A stretch of DNA of 64,000 bases. Source: Nocardioides sp. T2.26MG-1 (GTDB lineage Bacteria > Actinomycetota > Actinomycetes > Propionibacteriales > Nocardioidaceae). The DNA lies in the NCBI RefSeq assembly GCF_950101795.1, contig NZ_CATNLZ010000023.1, positions 248,001-312,000 of the forward strand, read 5' to 3'. Numbering within the stretch: the stretch's first letter is position 1; every line of letters starts with the position of its first letter. The position numbers and the translations under genes were made by a program. The notes beneath the pieces are model-generated. The model was not told the DNA's origin, made no database searches, and saw only the letters and a list, made by a program, of their open reading frames with translations. Below are positions 1-8,926 of the stretch, piece after piece.

Positions 1-805
1 GCAGCCCGGCGTCGACCATCCGCTGCAGCAGCGGGGGCGCGGCGTACAGCGGCTCCTTGAACTCCTCGTACAGCGACTCCGCGACCGCCTTGGTGGTGTC
101 CAGGCCGATCAGGTCGGCCAGGGCGAGCGGTCCCTGCGGGTGCGCGGCGCCCAGCACCAGCCCGCGGTCGATGTCCTCGGCGGACGCGAAGCCCGACTCG
201 TACATCCGGATCGCGGAGAGGATGAACGGGATCAGCAGCGCGTTGACCACGAAGCCGGCGCGGTCCTGGCAGTCGATCGCCTTCTTGCCCAGCGACCCCT
301 CGACCCACGCCCGCGACCGCTCGGTGGTCTCGGCCGAGGTCAGCAGCGACGGCACCAGCTCGACGAGCTGCAGCACCGGCACAGGGTTGAAGAAGTGCAC
401 GCCGATGACCTGGGTGGGCCGCGACGTGACGACGCCGAGCTTCATGATCGGGATCGAGGAGGTGTTGGACGCCAGGATCGCGTCCGGCGCCTCGACGATC
501 GCGTCGAGCGAGCGGAACAGTGCGACCTTCGCGGCCTCGTCCTCGACGATCGCCTCGACGACGACCTCGCGGTCGGCCATCGCGTCGAGGTCGGTCACGA
601 CCCGGATCCGGTCGAGCACCGCGGTCGCCGACTCGATCTTGCCCTTGGTCTCGGCACGCTGCAGCGACCGCTCGAGCCGGCCCAGCGCGGCCTTGGCCGC
701 CTCGTCGCCCGACTCCACGACCACCACGTCCTGGCCGGCGCGGGCGCTGACCTCCGCGATGCCCGAGCCCATCAGGCCGCCACCGACCACTCCGACGTTC
801 TTCAC
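1..805 (-). CDS. 3-hydroxyacyl-CoA (3-hydroxybutyryl-CoA) dehydrogenase, C-terminus cut by window edge
   Basis: Cytoplasmic NAD(P)-dependent dehydrogenase oxidising 3-hydroxyacyl-CoA to 3-ketoacyl-CoA in fatty-acid or butyrate-type metabolism. The GTG start at 805 gives MKNVGVVGGGLMGSG, a Rossmann GxGxxG at residues 8-13. The diagnostic GVHFFNPVP segment contains the catalytic His at residue 137, and a C-terminal 3HCDH domain follows (QGPLALADLIGLD). About 268 codons are visible and the family is near 285, so only the last few residues lie outside the window. The start overlaps the stop of the upstream DUF1992 gene as GTGA, so translation is coupled. Family is certain; the acyl chain length preferred is not visible. 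Confidence 0.93.
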   Translation of the reverse strand, partial: MKNVGVVGGGLMGSGIAEVSARAGQDVVVVESGDEAAKAALGRLERSLQRAETKGKIESATAVLDRIRVVTDLDAMADREVVVEAIVEDEAAKVALFRSLDAIVEAPDAILASNTSSIPIMKLGVVTSRPTQVIGVHFFNPVPVLQLVELVPSLLTSAETTERSRAWVEGSLGKKAIDCQDRAGFVVNALLIPFILSAIRMYESGFASAEDIDRGLVLGAAHPQGPLALADLIGLDTTKAVAESLYEEFKEPLYAAPPLLQRMVDAGL

Positions 806-1329
806 CCTGCTCCTCCTCCGGACCGCTTCGTCCGTCGATTCCACCAGTGCCGCCGCGGCGGCGGTGCGGCGGGTGCCGTCCGGGCGGTACGGCGCGCCGC
901 GCGCCGCTGGTGCCACGCGGCGACCGTGGCGTCGACGTCGCGGGGCATCGTCACCAGCGGCGGCCCGGGGGAGAGCGAGTAGCGGGCCCGGATCACCCGC
1001 TCGTTGAAGTCCTCGACATGCCGCCGCACCTCCGACTCGACGGCGTACCTGTCGAGCTCCGCGTCGAGCTCGGCGTCCTCCTTGCGCAGCGCGACGCTCA
1101 GCGGCAGCACGGTGATCCGCTCGCGCTCGACGAGCCGCTTCAGCCACCAGTCCGGGTCGTGCTGCTCGCCGAGACCCTCGATCGGCTTGCCGGTGCCGGG
1201 CAGGTTCTCGAAGTCGCCGCGCTCCATGGCCTGGCGGATCTGCAGGTCCACCCAGGTGTGCTGCTGCTCGATCCGGGCGCGGGCGGCCGCGCGCTCGGCC
1301 TTCCGGTCCGGGTCGTGCTCGTCGGGCAT
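802..1329 (-). CDS. DUF1992 (DnaJ-homologue subfamily C member 28 type) domain protein
   Basis: A 175-aa soluble protein. The segment around residues 25-95 (WVDLQIRQAMERGDFENLPG then GKPI and DPDWWLKRLVERE) matches the DUF1992 domain, found in bacteria and in eukaryotic DNAJC28-like proteins; its molecular role is unknown. The C-terminal 60 residues are Arg/Pro/Ala-rich and probably disordered. It lies 27 bp after the MFS gene and overlaps the dehydrogenase start by 4 bp, so all four genes from 4136 downwards could be one transcript. There is no J-domain HPD motif, so it should not be called a DnaJ. Confidence 0.8.
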   Translation of the reverse strand: MPDEHDPDRKAERAAARARIEQQHTWVDLQIRQAMERGDFENLPGTGKPIEGLGEQHDPDWWLKRLVERERITVLPLSVALRKEDAELDAELDRYAVESEVRRHVEDFNERVIRARYSLSPGPPLVTMPRDVDATVAAWHQRRAARRTARTAPAAPPPRRHWWNRRTKRSGGGAG

Positions 1330-1356
1330 CGGGCATCACCTCCTGCCCGGCCCAGA

Positions 1357-2814
1357 CTAATCGGCGGCTGGAACCGGCTCCCGGTCCTCCGCGACCACCC
1401 GCGGCATCGCCAGCAGCGCGACGGCCGCGGCCACGGCGGCGAGGGCGCACACCGACCACACGGTGAGGTAGCCCGCCAGCGGGGCGTGGCCCTCGGTCGG
1501 GTCGTCGATGGTGCCGGTCGCCGAGAGCGCGATCGCGAACACCGCGGAAGCGATCGCGCCGCCCACGGTCTTGGTGGCGTTGGTCATCCCGGTCGCGAAG
1601 CCGGTGCGCTCCGGGGGTGCGGCGGCCGCGGCGGTCGCGGGCAGCGCCGCGACCAGCGCACCCGACCCGAGGCCGGCGACCGCCATGTTGACCAGGGCCT
1701 GCCAGGTGGCGTCGTGGAACGGCAGCCACAGCGCGTAGCCGGTCGCGACCAGCAGCGACGAGAACACCAGCGCACCGCGGGCGCCCAGCGCCCGTGTCGT
1801 GAGCGGCAGCGTGAACGCGCCGATCGCCAGGAAGATCACGTAGAGGCCGATCAGCGTCGACACGAACCCGGCGCCCGCGCCCAGCCCGTAGCCGGCGACG
1901 TCGGGGTCGGTGCGCGCGAACGTCGACAGCGGGATCTGTGCGCCGAGCACGGACATGCCGAACAGGAACGCCGTGAGCTGCACCGGCCACTGCCCCGGCT
2001 CGCGCAGCAGGCGTACGTCGATCAGCGGCTCGGCCTGCGCCAGCTCGAAGCGCACGAACGGCGCCAGCGCCACCAGGCCGAGCACGACCAGCGTCCACGC
2101 GAGCACGCTGCCGACCCCGTCGACCCGGACCACGATCAGGCCCGCCATCACCAGGCCGACCGCGGTCGTGATCAGGCCGAGGCCGCCGAGGTCGAGCCCG
2201 CCGGTGCCGGTGCCGGGCAGGTCCTCGATGCCGAGCCAGATCACCACGAAGCACGCGGTCACCGCGACCGCCGGCAGCGCCAGCAGCACGGTCATCGAGG
2301 TGGCCCCGACCAGCGCGCCGCTGGTCAGCGCGCCGATGATCACGGCCAGCTCGAGCGCGCCGACGAGGATCGCCGCGGACCGGCGGGTCAGCTGGTTCTG
2401 CCGGCCGGTGTCGGCGGTGCGGCGGAAGATGATCGCGACCTCGAGGGGCAGCCACACGACGTACGCCCCTTGCAGTGCGGCACCGACCAGGAAGGTGGAG
2501 AACGATGGTGCGAACGCCAGGATCCACGAGCCGACCGCGGTCGCCGCCGTCGAGAGCAGCAGCACCCTCTTGTGGCCGACCAGGTCGCCGAGCCGGGCCA
2601 GTGGCGGCACCACCAGCGCGGCCACGATCAGCTGTGCCGCCTCGAACCAGTTGACGTCCGCGTCGGCGATCTCGAGGTGGTCGGCGATGTCGCTGAAGAT
2701 CGGCGTGTAGTAGCCCTGCAGGATGCCGCTGGCGAGCTCGACGCAGACCAGGAACCCGACGATCGCGAACAGCCCGCGTTGGGGGGAGTGCCGGGGCCGG
2801 GCGTCGGTGGTCAT
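1357..2814 (-). CDS. MFS transporter
   Basis: A 485-aa integral membrane protein of the major facilitator superfamily, probably of the larger drug:H+ antiporter type given the number of hydrophobic segments (roughly 14). The loop after the second helix has the MFS signature-like LARLGDLVGHKRVL (about residues 73-86), and repeated Gly/Ala-rich helices run to the C-terminus. The ATG overlaps the stop of the M20 peptidase gene by 4 bp (2811-2814), so the two are co-translated; the transporter may move the substrate or product of that hydrolase. No substrate can be assigned. Confidence 0.88.
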   Translation of the reverse strand: MTTDARPRHSPQRGLFAIVGFLVCVELASGILQGYYTPIFSDIADHLEIADADVNWFEAAQLIVAALVVPPLARLGDLVGHKRVLLLSTAATAVGSWILAFAPSFSTFLVGAALQGAYVVWLPLEVAIIFRRTADTGRQNQLTRRSAAILVGALELAVIIGALTSGALVGATSMTVLLALPAVAVTACFVVIWLGIEDLPGTGTGGLDLGGLGLITTAVGLVMAGLIVVRVDGVGSVLAWTLVVLGLVALAPFVRFELAQAEPLIDVRLLREPGQWPVQLTAFLFGMSVLGAQIPLSTFARTDPDVAGYGLGAGAGFVSTLIGLYVIFLAIGAFTLPLTTRALGARGALVFSSLLVATGYALWLPFHDATWQALVNMAVAGLGSGALVAALPATAAAAAPPERTGFATGMTNATKTVGGAIASAVFAIALSATGTIDDPTEGHAPLAGYLTVWSVCALAAVAAAVALLAMPRVVAEDREPVPAAD

Positions 2815-4136
2815 CCGGGGATCCTCTCGATGAGGCGCTGGTACCAGCGCACGCCGTCGACGAGGGCGTCGATCCCGAGGTGCTCGTCGTAGGAGTGGAT
2901 CGACTCGCGCTGCGCCTTGGTCATCCGGAACGGCGCGAAGCGGTAGACCCGTGGGCAGATGGCGGTGAAGAACCGCGAGTCGGTGGCCGCCATCATCACG
3001 TACGGCGCGGGCACGGTGTCCGGGAACACCTCGACGATCGTGGCCTCGAGGAGCCGGAACGCGTCGTCGTCGACCGGGGAGACCGGGCTCGGCTCGTTCT
3101 GCTCGACGACGTCGACCCGGACCTGGTCGTCATCGATCGTGCGGCGCACGTGCTCGAGCACCCCGGCGACGGTGTCGCCGACCATGATCCGGATGTTGAC
3201 CCCGGCCTTGGCGGTGCTGGCGATGACGTTGAGCGCGGGCGAGCCCGAGAGCGTGGTCACCGCGAACGTCGTCCGGGTCATCGCCGCCGGCTCCGGGCCG
3301 GCGGCGACCAGGGCGCGGGTGAGGACCGGGCGCAGGCGGGCCGCGTTCGCGAGCAGCGGGCGCAGCGCGAGCATGGCGTGCGGGGCCATCCGGCGGAACA
3401 GCTCCACGGTCGGCTCGGGCACGCTCGCCGGCATCGGCGCGCGGTCGAGCCGGGTGATCGCCCGGGCCAGCCGCGCGGTCGGCCCCATCCGCGCCGGGGT
3501 GGACGCGTGCCCGCCGCGGCCCTCGACGCGCAGCTCGATCGAGGTGACGCCCTTCTCGGTCACGCCGACCACGCCGATCGGGGCGCCGACCCCGGGGAAC
3601 GCCTCCGAGGCGACCGCGCCGCCCTCGTCGACGACGACCCAGGGGCGCACCCCGCGGGCCTCCAGCTCGACGACGGCGAGCCGTGCCGCCGTACCCGAGA
3701 CCTCCTCGTTGCAGCCGAAGGACAGCCACACGTCCTGGGCCGGCACGAACCCGCGCTCGAGCAGTGTCTCGACCGCCTCGCAGATGCCGACCAGTGCGCC
3801 CTTGTCGTCGAGGGTGCCGCGCCCCCAGATCGCGCCGTCGTGGATCTCGGCGCCGAACGGCGGGTGCTGCCAGGGGGCGTCCGCCTCGACCGGTACGACG
3901 TCGAGGTGGGCCATCAGCACGACCGGCCGGGCGTCGCTGCGGCCGGGCCAGCGGAACAGCAGGCCGTGGGTGTCGACGCGGGTCGGCTCGAGGCGCTCGT
4001 GCAGCAGCGGGAACTGGGCCGCGAGCTCGGCCAGCAGCTCGTCGAACACGGCCGCGTCGACCAGCGCCGGGTCCCGGTCCGACACCGTCGGGATGCGGAC
4101 CAGGGCCTGCAGCTTGCCGACGGCACGATGGGTCAC
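2811..4136 (-). CDS. M20 family metallopeptidase (M20/M25/M40)
   Basis: Zinc-dependent amide or peptide hydrolase of 441 aa, cytoplasmic. Metal ligands are visible in order: MAHLDVVP (His77), GRGTLDDKG (Asp110) and GCNEEVSG, with a dimerisation lid domain between and a C-terminal ATDSRFF segment. Related enzymes include carboxypeptidase and N-acyl-amino-acid deacylase types. The GTG start (VTHRAVGKLQ) is the first suitable start after the gap behind the nitroreductase gene. It heads the run through the MFS, DUF1992 and dehydrogenase genes. Substrate unknown. Confidence 0.88.
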   Translation of the reverse strand: MTHRAVGKLQALVRIPTVSDRDPALVDAAVFDELLAELAAQFPLLHERLEPTRVDTHGLLFRWPGRSDARPVVLMAHLDVVPVEADAPWQHPPFGAEIHDGAIWGRGTLDDKGALVGICEAVETLLERGFVPAQDVWLSFGCNEEVSGTAARLAVVELEARGVRPWVVVDEGGAVASEAFPGVGAPIGVVGVTEKGVTSIELRVEGRGGHASTPARMGPTARLARAITRLDRAPMPASVPEPTVELFRRMAPHAMLALRPLLANAARLRPVLTRALVAAGPEPAAMTRTTFAVTTLSGSPALNVIASTAKAGVNIRIMVGDTVAGVLEHVRRTIDDDQVRVDVVEQNEPSPVSPVDDDAFRLLEATIVEVFPDTVPAPYVMMAATDSRFFTAICPRVYRFAPFRMTKAQRESIHSYDEHLGIDALVDGVRWYQRLIERIPG

Positions 4137-4217
4137 CCGGGGGAGGCTAGTGCTCGCAGCGCCGTACGTCTCGGATGCGAGACGAAGGGAGGGGCTGCGG
4201 TCGTTGACCGCGGGGGC

Positions 4218-4853
4218 TCACGCCGATGGACTGGCCCCGTGCCCCCACCGTCCGCGATGCACGACGTCCTCGACCGGCTTGCGGCGCCGCCGCGACGGCG
4301 ACCCGGCGGCCCCCTGGTCGCCCGGGTCGGCCGGGTGGTGGCCGATCGTGATCACGCCGACGGGGTCGAAGTCGTCGGGGATGGCGAACGCGTCCCGCAC
4401 CGCCGCGTCGCGCTCGGGCGGGACGCCGATGAAGCAGGACGCGAGGCCCGCGTCGGTCGCCGTCTGCAGGATCAGCAGGCTCGCCATCGCGGTGTCCATG
4501 TCCCAGAACGGCTTGGGCCAGCGCGCCTCGTCCTGGTCGGTCCAGCCCTTGTCGGGCTCGGCATAGCGGCGCAGGTAGGCCGCCTTGCTCGAGCACGGCA
4601 GGATCACCACGGGCGCGCGCATCATGCCGGTCAGCCACTCGTCCGGGTGCTCGATGTCGTCGGCGGTCGCCTCCCAGAAGGTGCGGACGTCCGCCGTGGT
4701 GTCGAGCACGAGGAACGCCCAGCCCTGGCTGAACCCGGCGTTCGGGGCGCGGGTGGCGTTGCGCAGCGCGCGGTCGACGACCGCCGGGTCGACGGGATCG
4801 GTCGCGTAGTTGCGGACCATGCGGCGGCGTCGTACGACGTCCTGGAACTCCAT
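4218..4853 (-). CDS. Nitroreductase family protein
   Basis: FMN-dependent NAD(P)H oxidoreductase of 211 aa. The N-terminal VVRRRRMVRNY motif, the APNAGFSQGW segment that packs over FMN, and the GLASCFIGVPPERDAAVRDAF region are typical of the family. The C-terminal tail is basic (SRRRRKPVEDV). The physiological substrate is unknown. Its ATG (4851-4853) lies in a divergent arrangement with the amidohydrolase on the plus strand: the two 5' ends are only 10 nt apart if the GTG at 4864 is used, so there is almost no intergenic DNA for separate promoters. Confidence 0.87.
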   Translation of the reverse strand: MEFQDVVRRRRMVRNYATDPVDPAVVDRALRNATRAPNAGFSQGWAFLVLDTTADVRTFWEATADDIEHPDEWLTGMMRAPVVILPCSSKAAYLRRYAEPDKGWTDQDEARWPKPFWDMDTAMASLLILQTATDAGLASCFIGVPPERDAAVRDAFAIPDDFDPVGVITIGHHPADPGDQGAAGSPSRRRRKPVEDVVHRGRWGHGASPSA

Positions 4854-4863
4854 GGAGCGAACT

Positions 4864-6060
4864 GTGCCTGACGACTTCGAACGGATGTGGGCCGACCTGG
4901 CCCCGGTCGGCCGGTCGGCGGTGTCGGGCGGGTACTTCCGTCAGCCGTTCACCGCGCCGGAGGCGGAGCTGCGGGGGTGGTTCCGCGAGCAGTGCGCCGC
5001 GCGGGCGCTGCGGGTCGAGGAGGACGCCTTCGGCAACCTCGTGGGCTGGTGGGACGTCGGCTCCGGCCCCGCGGTCGTGACCGGGTCGCACCTCGACTCG
5101 GTGCTCGACGGCGGGGCATACGACGGTCCCCTCGGCGTGGTGTCGGCGCTCGCCGCGGTCGACCTGCTGCGGGCGCGCGGAGTCGCGCCCGCCCGGCCGG
5201 TCGGGGTGTCGGTGTTCGTCGAGGAGGAGGGCTCGCGCTTCGGGCTGGCGTGCCTGGGCTCGCGGCTGGCGACCGGCACGGTCTCGTGGGAGGTCGCCCG
5301 GGAGCTGCGTGACGGCGACGGGGTCGCGTTCGGCGACGTCGTCGAGGGGGTGGTCGCGGGCGGCTCGTCGTCGCTGCTCGCCTCGGTCGGCACGTACGTC
5401 GAGCTGCACGTCGAGCAGGGCCGCGACCTCGTCGACCGCGGCGCGGCCGTGGGGGTGGCCAGCGGGATCTGGCCGCACGGGCGCTACCGCTTCGAGTTCG
5501 CCGGGTCGGCCAACCACGCCGGCACCACGCGGATGGAGGACCGCGCCGACCCGATGCTCACCTACGCGTTCACCGCGCTCGGCGCCAACAAGCAGGCCCG
5601 GCTGGCCGGCGAGCGGGCCACCTTCGGGCGGGTGTCGGTGACGCCGAACGGCACCAACGCCGTGCCGTCGCACGTGACGGCCTGGCTCGACGCCCGGTGC
5701 TCGACGTCGGAGTCGCTGACCGCTCTCGTGGACGGGATCACCGCCCAGGCCACCGACCGGGCGGGGCGCGACGGCACGTCGCTGACGGTGACCGCGGAGT
5801 CGGTGTCGCCGGCGGTGGCGTTCGACGCGGCGCTCGCCGCCCGGGTGGCCGCCGACCACGAGGACGGCGACTGGCCGGTGATCCCCACCCAGGCCGGCCA
5901 CGACGCCGGCATCCTCTCCGCGGCCGGGATCCCCTCCGCGATGCTGTTCGTCCGCAACCCGACCGGCGTCTCGCACTCGCCGGCCGAGCACGCGGAGCTC
6001 CCCGACTGCCTGGTCGGCGTCTCCGCCCTGGCCGACACCCTGGAACGGCTGCTCCGGTGA
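4864..6060 (+). CDS. M20-type amidohydrolase of the allantoate amidohydrolase/carbamoylase family, in hut operon
   Basis: Binuclear-metal amidohydrolase, 398 aa. Metal-binding segments are VTGSHLDSV (His76, Asp78), GGAYDGPLG (Asp87), EEEGSRFG, and ELHVEQGRDL, as in allantoate amidohydrolase and N-carbamoyl-amino-acid hydrolases. I use GTG 4864 because GGAG sits 6 nt upstream; an in-frame ATG at 4852 overlaps the divergent nitroreductase start. The gene overlaps hutF by 4 bp and no ureide genes are near. I infer that it acts in histidine degradation, most simply by hydrolysing N-formylglutamate made by HutF, the step done by HutG elsewhere. This is inference from context; annotation as allantoate amidohydrolase rests on family only. 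Confidence 0.82.
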   Translation: MPDDFERMWADLAPVGRSAVSGGYFRQPFTAPEAELRGWFREQCAARALRVEEDAFGNLVGWWDVGSGPAVVTGSHLDSVLDGGAYDGPLGVVSALAAVDLLRARGVAPARPVGVSVFVEEEGSRFGLACLGSRLATGTVSWEVARELRDGDGVAFGDVVEGVVAGGSSSLLASVGTYVELHVEQGRDLVDRGAAVGVASGIWPHGRYRFEFAGSANHAGTTRMEDRADPMLTYAFTALGANKQARLAGERATFGRVSVTPNGTNAVPSHVTAWLDARCSTSESLTALVDGITAQATDRAGRDGTSLTVTAESVSPAVAFDAALAARVAADHEDGDWPVIPTQAGHDAGILSAAGIPSAMLFVRNPTGVSHSPAEHAELPDCLVGVSALADTLERLLR

Positions 6061-7355
6061 GCGAGCCCCCCTCGTCGTACCTCCTCGAGCGGGCGTGGGT
6101 CGACGGCGTCGTGCGCGAGGACGTGCTGGTGGAGATGGCCGACGGCCAGATCACCCGCGTCACTCCTGCACCACTCGGCAGCCAGAACCCGCACGACACG
6201 CCGGGCGGCCACGGCGTGTCGTGCGGGGATCGGCTGTCAGCAGCCGAACCCCGCAGCCTCCGCGGCCTCACCCTCCCCGGGCTGACCAACGACCACAGCC
6301 ACGCGTTCCACCGGGCGCTGCGGGGGCGGACGCAGCGGGGGCGGGGGACGTTCTGGACGTGGCGCGAGCAGATGTACGCCGTGGCGGAGCGGCTCACGCC
6401 GGACACCTACTTCACGCTCGCCCGGGCCACGTTCCGCGAGATGGTGGCGGCCGGCTACACGAGCGTGAGCGAGTTCCACTACCTCCACGACCCCGAGCCG
6501 CAGACGGGTGACGCGCTCCGCGCCGCCGCCGCCGAGGCGGGCATCCGCCTGACGCTGCTCGACGCCTGCTACGTCAGCAGCGGGTTCGGTGCGCCGCCCG
6601 AGGGCGTCCAGGTGCGCTACAGCGACGGGACCGCCGAGCGCTGGGCGGAGCGGGTCGGCGACGGGCCGGCCGCGATCCACTCCGTGCGGGCCGTGCCGCG
6701 CGACCAGCTGCACGTGTTCCGGGGCCGCAGCCCGCTCCACGTCCACCTCTCCGAGCAGCAGGCCGAGAACGACGCCTGCCTGGCGGCGTACGGCGTCACT
6801 CCGACCCGGCTGCTCCATGAGGAGGGGCTGCTCGGGCCCGGCACCACGGTCGTGCACGCCACCCACCTCACCGACGACGACATCGCGCTCCTCGGCAGCA
6901 CCCGCACCAACGTCTGCATCACCCCCACGACCGAGCGCGACCTCGCCGACGGCATCGGGCCGGCCCGGCGGCTGGCCGACGCCGGCTGCCGGATCAGCGT
7001 GGGCAGCGACAGCCACGCGGTCGTCGACCCGTTCGAGGAGCTGCGCGCACTCGAGATGGACGAGCGGCTGGCGACCCGGACCCGCGGGCACTGGTCCGCG
7101 GCCGAGCTGCTCGCGATCGGCGCCGGCGGCCGCGGCATCGCGGTCGGCGAGCCCGCCGACCTCGTCACGATCGGCACGACCAGCACCCGCACCGCCGGCA
7201 CCGGCGCCGACGAGAACACCGCGGTGTTCGCGGCCACCGCCGCCGACGTCACCCACGTCGTGGTCGACGGACGCGTGGTCGCGACGGCGGACGACCACGA
7301 CGAGATCGGGCGCGAGCTCGCCGACGCGATGGAGGCACTGTGGCCACGACCCTGA
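6057..7355 (+). CDS. hutF: Formimidoylglutamate deiminase HutF with an in-frame palindromic-repeat insert
   Basis: Metal-dependent amidohydrolase of 432 aa that deaminates N-formimidoyl-L-glutamate to N-formyl-L-glutamate and ammonia. The fold shows [13 protein letters not shown] (HxH at residues 80/82), [18 protein letters not shown] and [12 protein letters not shown], in the normal order. The GTG start forms a GTGA overlap with the upstream amidohydrolase. Residues 39-67 (from [13 protein letters not shown] to RLSAAEPRS) have no counterpart in HutF proteins I know; they are encoded by an 85-bp repeat also found at 16484-16568. The insert falls in the N-terminal beta-sandwich just before the barrel and keeps the frame open, so the enzyme is probably still made. 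Confidence 0.92.
   Translation: MSEPPSSYLLERAWVDGVVREDVLVEMADGQITRVTPAPLGSQNPHDTPGGHGVSCGDRLSAAEPRSLRGLTLPGLTNDHSHAFHRALRGRTQRGRGTFWTWREQMYAVAERLTPDTYFTLARATFREMVAAGYTSVSEFHYLHDPEPQTGDALRAAAAEAGIRLTLLDACYVSSGFGAPPEGVQVRYSDGTAERWAERVGDGPAAIHSVRAVPRDQLHVFRGRSPLHVHLSEQQAENDACLAAYGVTPTRLLHEEGLLGPGTTVVHATHLTDDDIALLGSTRTNVCITPTTERDLADGIGPARRLADAGCRISVGSDSHAVVDPFEELRALEMDERLATRTRGHWSAAELLAIGAGGRGIAVGEPADLVTIGTTSTRTAGTGADENTAVFAATAADVTHVVVDGRVVATADDHDEIGRELADAMEALWPRP
6172..6256 (+). repeat. 85-bp double-hairpin repeat, copy 1, inside the hutF coding sequence
   Basis: Two inverted repeats in tandem. The first is a perfect 16-bp stem (CCCGCACGACACGCCG and its complement) around an 8-nt loop; the second is a 12-bp stem with one mismatch (GGGGATCGGCTG / CAGCCGAACCCC) around a TCAG loop. 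The copy at 16484-16568 has the same length and differs at about 10 of 85 positions, half of them in the first loop. In hutF it is read in the frame that codes [17 protein letters not shown] and on. Confidence 0.9.
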
Positions 7356-8497
7356 TCACCAACATCGGCGAGCTGGTCACCAACGACCCGGAGGCCGACG
7401 ACCTCCTGGGGACCGTCGAGCAGGCGGCGCTCGTCGTCGAGGGCGCCCACGTCGCCTGGGTCGGGCCCGCGAGCGCCGCGCCCGCGGCCGACGAGCTCGT
7501 CGACGCCGGCGGCCGCGCGGTGCTGCCGGGCTTCGTCGACAGCCACAGCCACCTGGTCTTCGCCGGCGACCGGGCCGCCGAGTTCGCGGCCCGGATGGCG
7601 GGGACGCCGTACGCCGCCGGCGGCATCCGCACGACGGTCGCGGCCACCCGCGCCGCCACCGACGAGCAGCTCACCAGCCACGTCGGCCGGCTTGTCGCGG
7701 AGATGCGCCGCCAGGGCACCACCACCGTCGAGATCAAGAGCGGCTACGGGCTCACCGTCCGCGACGAGGCCCGCAGCCTCGCGGTCGCGCGGCAGTTCAC
7801 CGAGGAGACGACGTACCTCGGCGCCCACGTGGTGCCCGAGGGCAGCACGCCGGAGGAGTACGTCGAGCTGGTGACCGGCCCGATGCTCGACGCCGCCCGG
7901 GAGCACGCGCGGTGGATCGACGTGTTCTGCGAGCGCGGCGCCTTCGACGGCGACCAGGCGCGGACGATCCTCGCCGCCGGCGCCGCTGCCGGCCTGCGCG
8001 GACGCCTGCACGCCAACCAGCTGACGTACGGCGAGGGGGTCCGGCTCGCCGCGGAGCACGGCCTCGCGGCGGTCGACCACTGCACCTACCTCAGCGACGC
8101 CGACGTCGACGCCCTGCGGGACAGCGGCACGATCGCGACGCTGCTCCCGGGCGTGGAGTTCTCCACCAGGCAGCCCTACCCGGACGCCCGGCGGCTCATC
8201 GACGCCGGCGTGCGGGTCGCGCTGGCCAGCGACTGCAACCCCGGGTCGTGCTTCACCAGCAGCCTCCCGCTGTGCATCGCGCTCGCGGTCCGCGAGATGG
8301 GGATGACCCCGGCCGAGGCCGTGCACGCAGCGACGTACCGCGGCGCGCAGGCGCTGGACCGCGAGGACGTGGGCGCACTCACCGTCGGGCGCCGCGCGGA
8401 CCTGATGCTGCTCGACGCGCCCAGCCACGTATACCTGGCCTACCGCCCCGGAGTGCCCCTCGTGCTCGGCACCTGGGTGGCCGGCCGCCCGCTGTAA
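7340..8497 (+). CDS. hutI: Imidazolonepropionase HutI
   Basis: Hydrolyses 4-imidazolone-5-propanoate to N-formimidoyl-L-glutamate, the substrate of HutF. The 385-aa protein has the amidohydrolase metal motif [18 protein letters not shown], the family-specific [13 protein letters not shown] and [11 protein letters not shown] segments, and the C-terminal [17 protein letters not shown] motif. GTG start with GGAGG 5-9 nt upstream, overlapping the hutF stop by 16 nt. Order amidohydrolase-hutF-hutI indicates one histidine-utilisation operon; hutH and hutU are not in the window. Confidence 0.94.
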   Translation: MATTLITNIGELVTNDPEADDLLGTVEQAALVVEGAHVAWVGPASAAPAADELVDAGGRAVLPGFVDSHSHLVFAGDRAAEFAARMAGTPYAAGGIRTTVAATRAATDEQLTSHVGRLVAEMRRQGTTTVEIKSGYGLTVRDEARSLAVARQFTEETTYLGAHVVPEGSTPEEYVELVTGPMLDAAREHARWIDVFCERGAFDGDQARTILAAGAAAGLRGRLHANQLTYGEGVRLAAEHGLAAVDHCTYLSDADVDALRDSGTIATLLPGVEFSTRQPYPDARRLIDAGVRVALASDCNPGSCFTSSLPLCIALAVREMGMTPAEAVHAATYRGAQALDREDVGALTVGRRADLMLLDAPSHVYLAYRPGVPLVLGTWVAGRPL

Positions 8498-8639
8498 CGC
8501 GGGTTACCCGATCCTCCCACCGTGCCGCAGGCCCCTGGGAACAGCGGCTAACACGGCGTTACCTGCGGCCGGGCGACCCACCTAAGACCCCCCTCAGCCG
8601 GAACCTAAGGCACTTGCCCGATGTGGGTGCCTACCTCAG
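8494..8639. promoter_or_regulatory. Intergenic region with repeated short motifs upstream of small protein and LuxR regulator
   Basis: Two dyads of the form TAAC-N4/5-GTTA occur at 8495-8506 (overlapping the hutI stop) and 8549-8561. They are followed by four CCTMAG hexamers starting at 8581, 8592, 8604 and 8634, spaced 11, 12 and 30 nt. This spacing is near one or multiple helical turns, as expected for stacked regulator sites. No obvious -10 box; function inferred only from repetition and position. Confidence 0.4.
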
Positions 8640-8682
8640 GGAGCGAATCTCTTCTCACCACCGAGGAGCTGAGGAGCCCACC

Positions 8683-8838
8683 ATGTACGAGAACACCGCG
8701 CACCGCGACTACGTCAAGAGCGAGCTGGAGTACCGGCTCAACCGGGTCCAGGCCGACCTGGCGGGGCGCCGCAAGCGCCGGGCGCTGGTACGCCGGAGCA
8801 GGGACGTCGACGGGCTGACCTGGAACACCGTGCGCTGA
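8683..8838 (+). CDS. Small basic protein of 51 aa, unknown function
   Basis: ATG preceded by GAGGAG 6 nt upstream. The product begins MYENTAHRDYVKSELEYRLN and continues with a basic stretch (AGRRKRRALVRRSR); it is probably a short amphipathic helix with a cationic tail. It has no signal peptide, membrane segment or cysteines. It sits in front of the large LuxR-type regulator, 88 bp upstream of its likely start, and may be co-transcribed. I do not recognise the family. Good ribosome-binding site and codon usage support it being real. Confidence 0.6.
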   Translation: MYENTAHRDYVKSELEYRLNRVQADLAGRRKRRALVRRSRDVDGLTWNTVR

Positions 8839-8926
8839 CGGGCGCGCGGCGATGGCAGACCGGATCCTGACGCTCGTCCCGGACGTGACGACTAATCAGG
8901 AGCACCCGACAACGGAACACGGGATC

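Noticed and set aside
847..2892. Long plus-strand open frame opposite the DUF1992 and MFS genes
   Set aside because: It is Arg/Gly/Pro/His-rich without domains and lies antisense to clear genes; typical of GC-rich third-position bias.
4864..6060. Purine/ureide catabolism role from the allantoate amidohydrolase family name
   Set aside because: No allantoinase, ureidoglycolate or urate genes nearby, and the gene is coupled to hutF.
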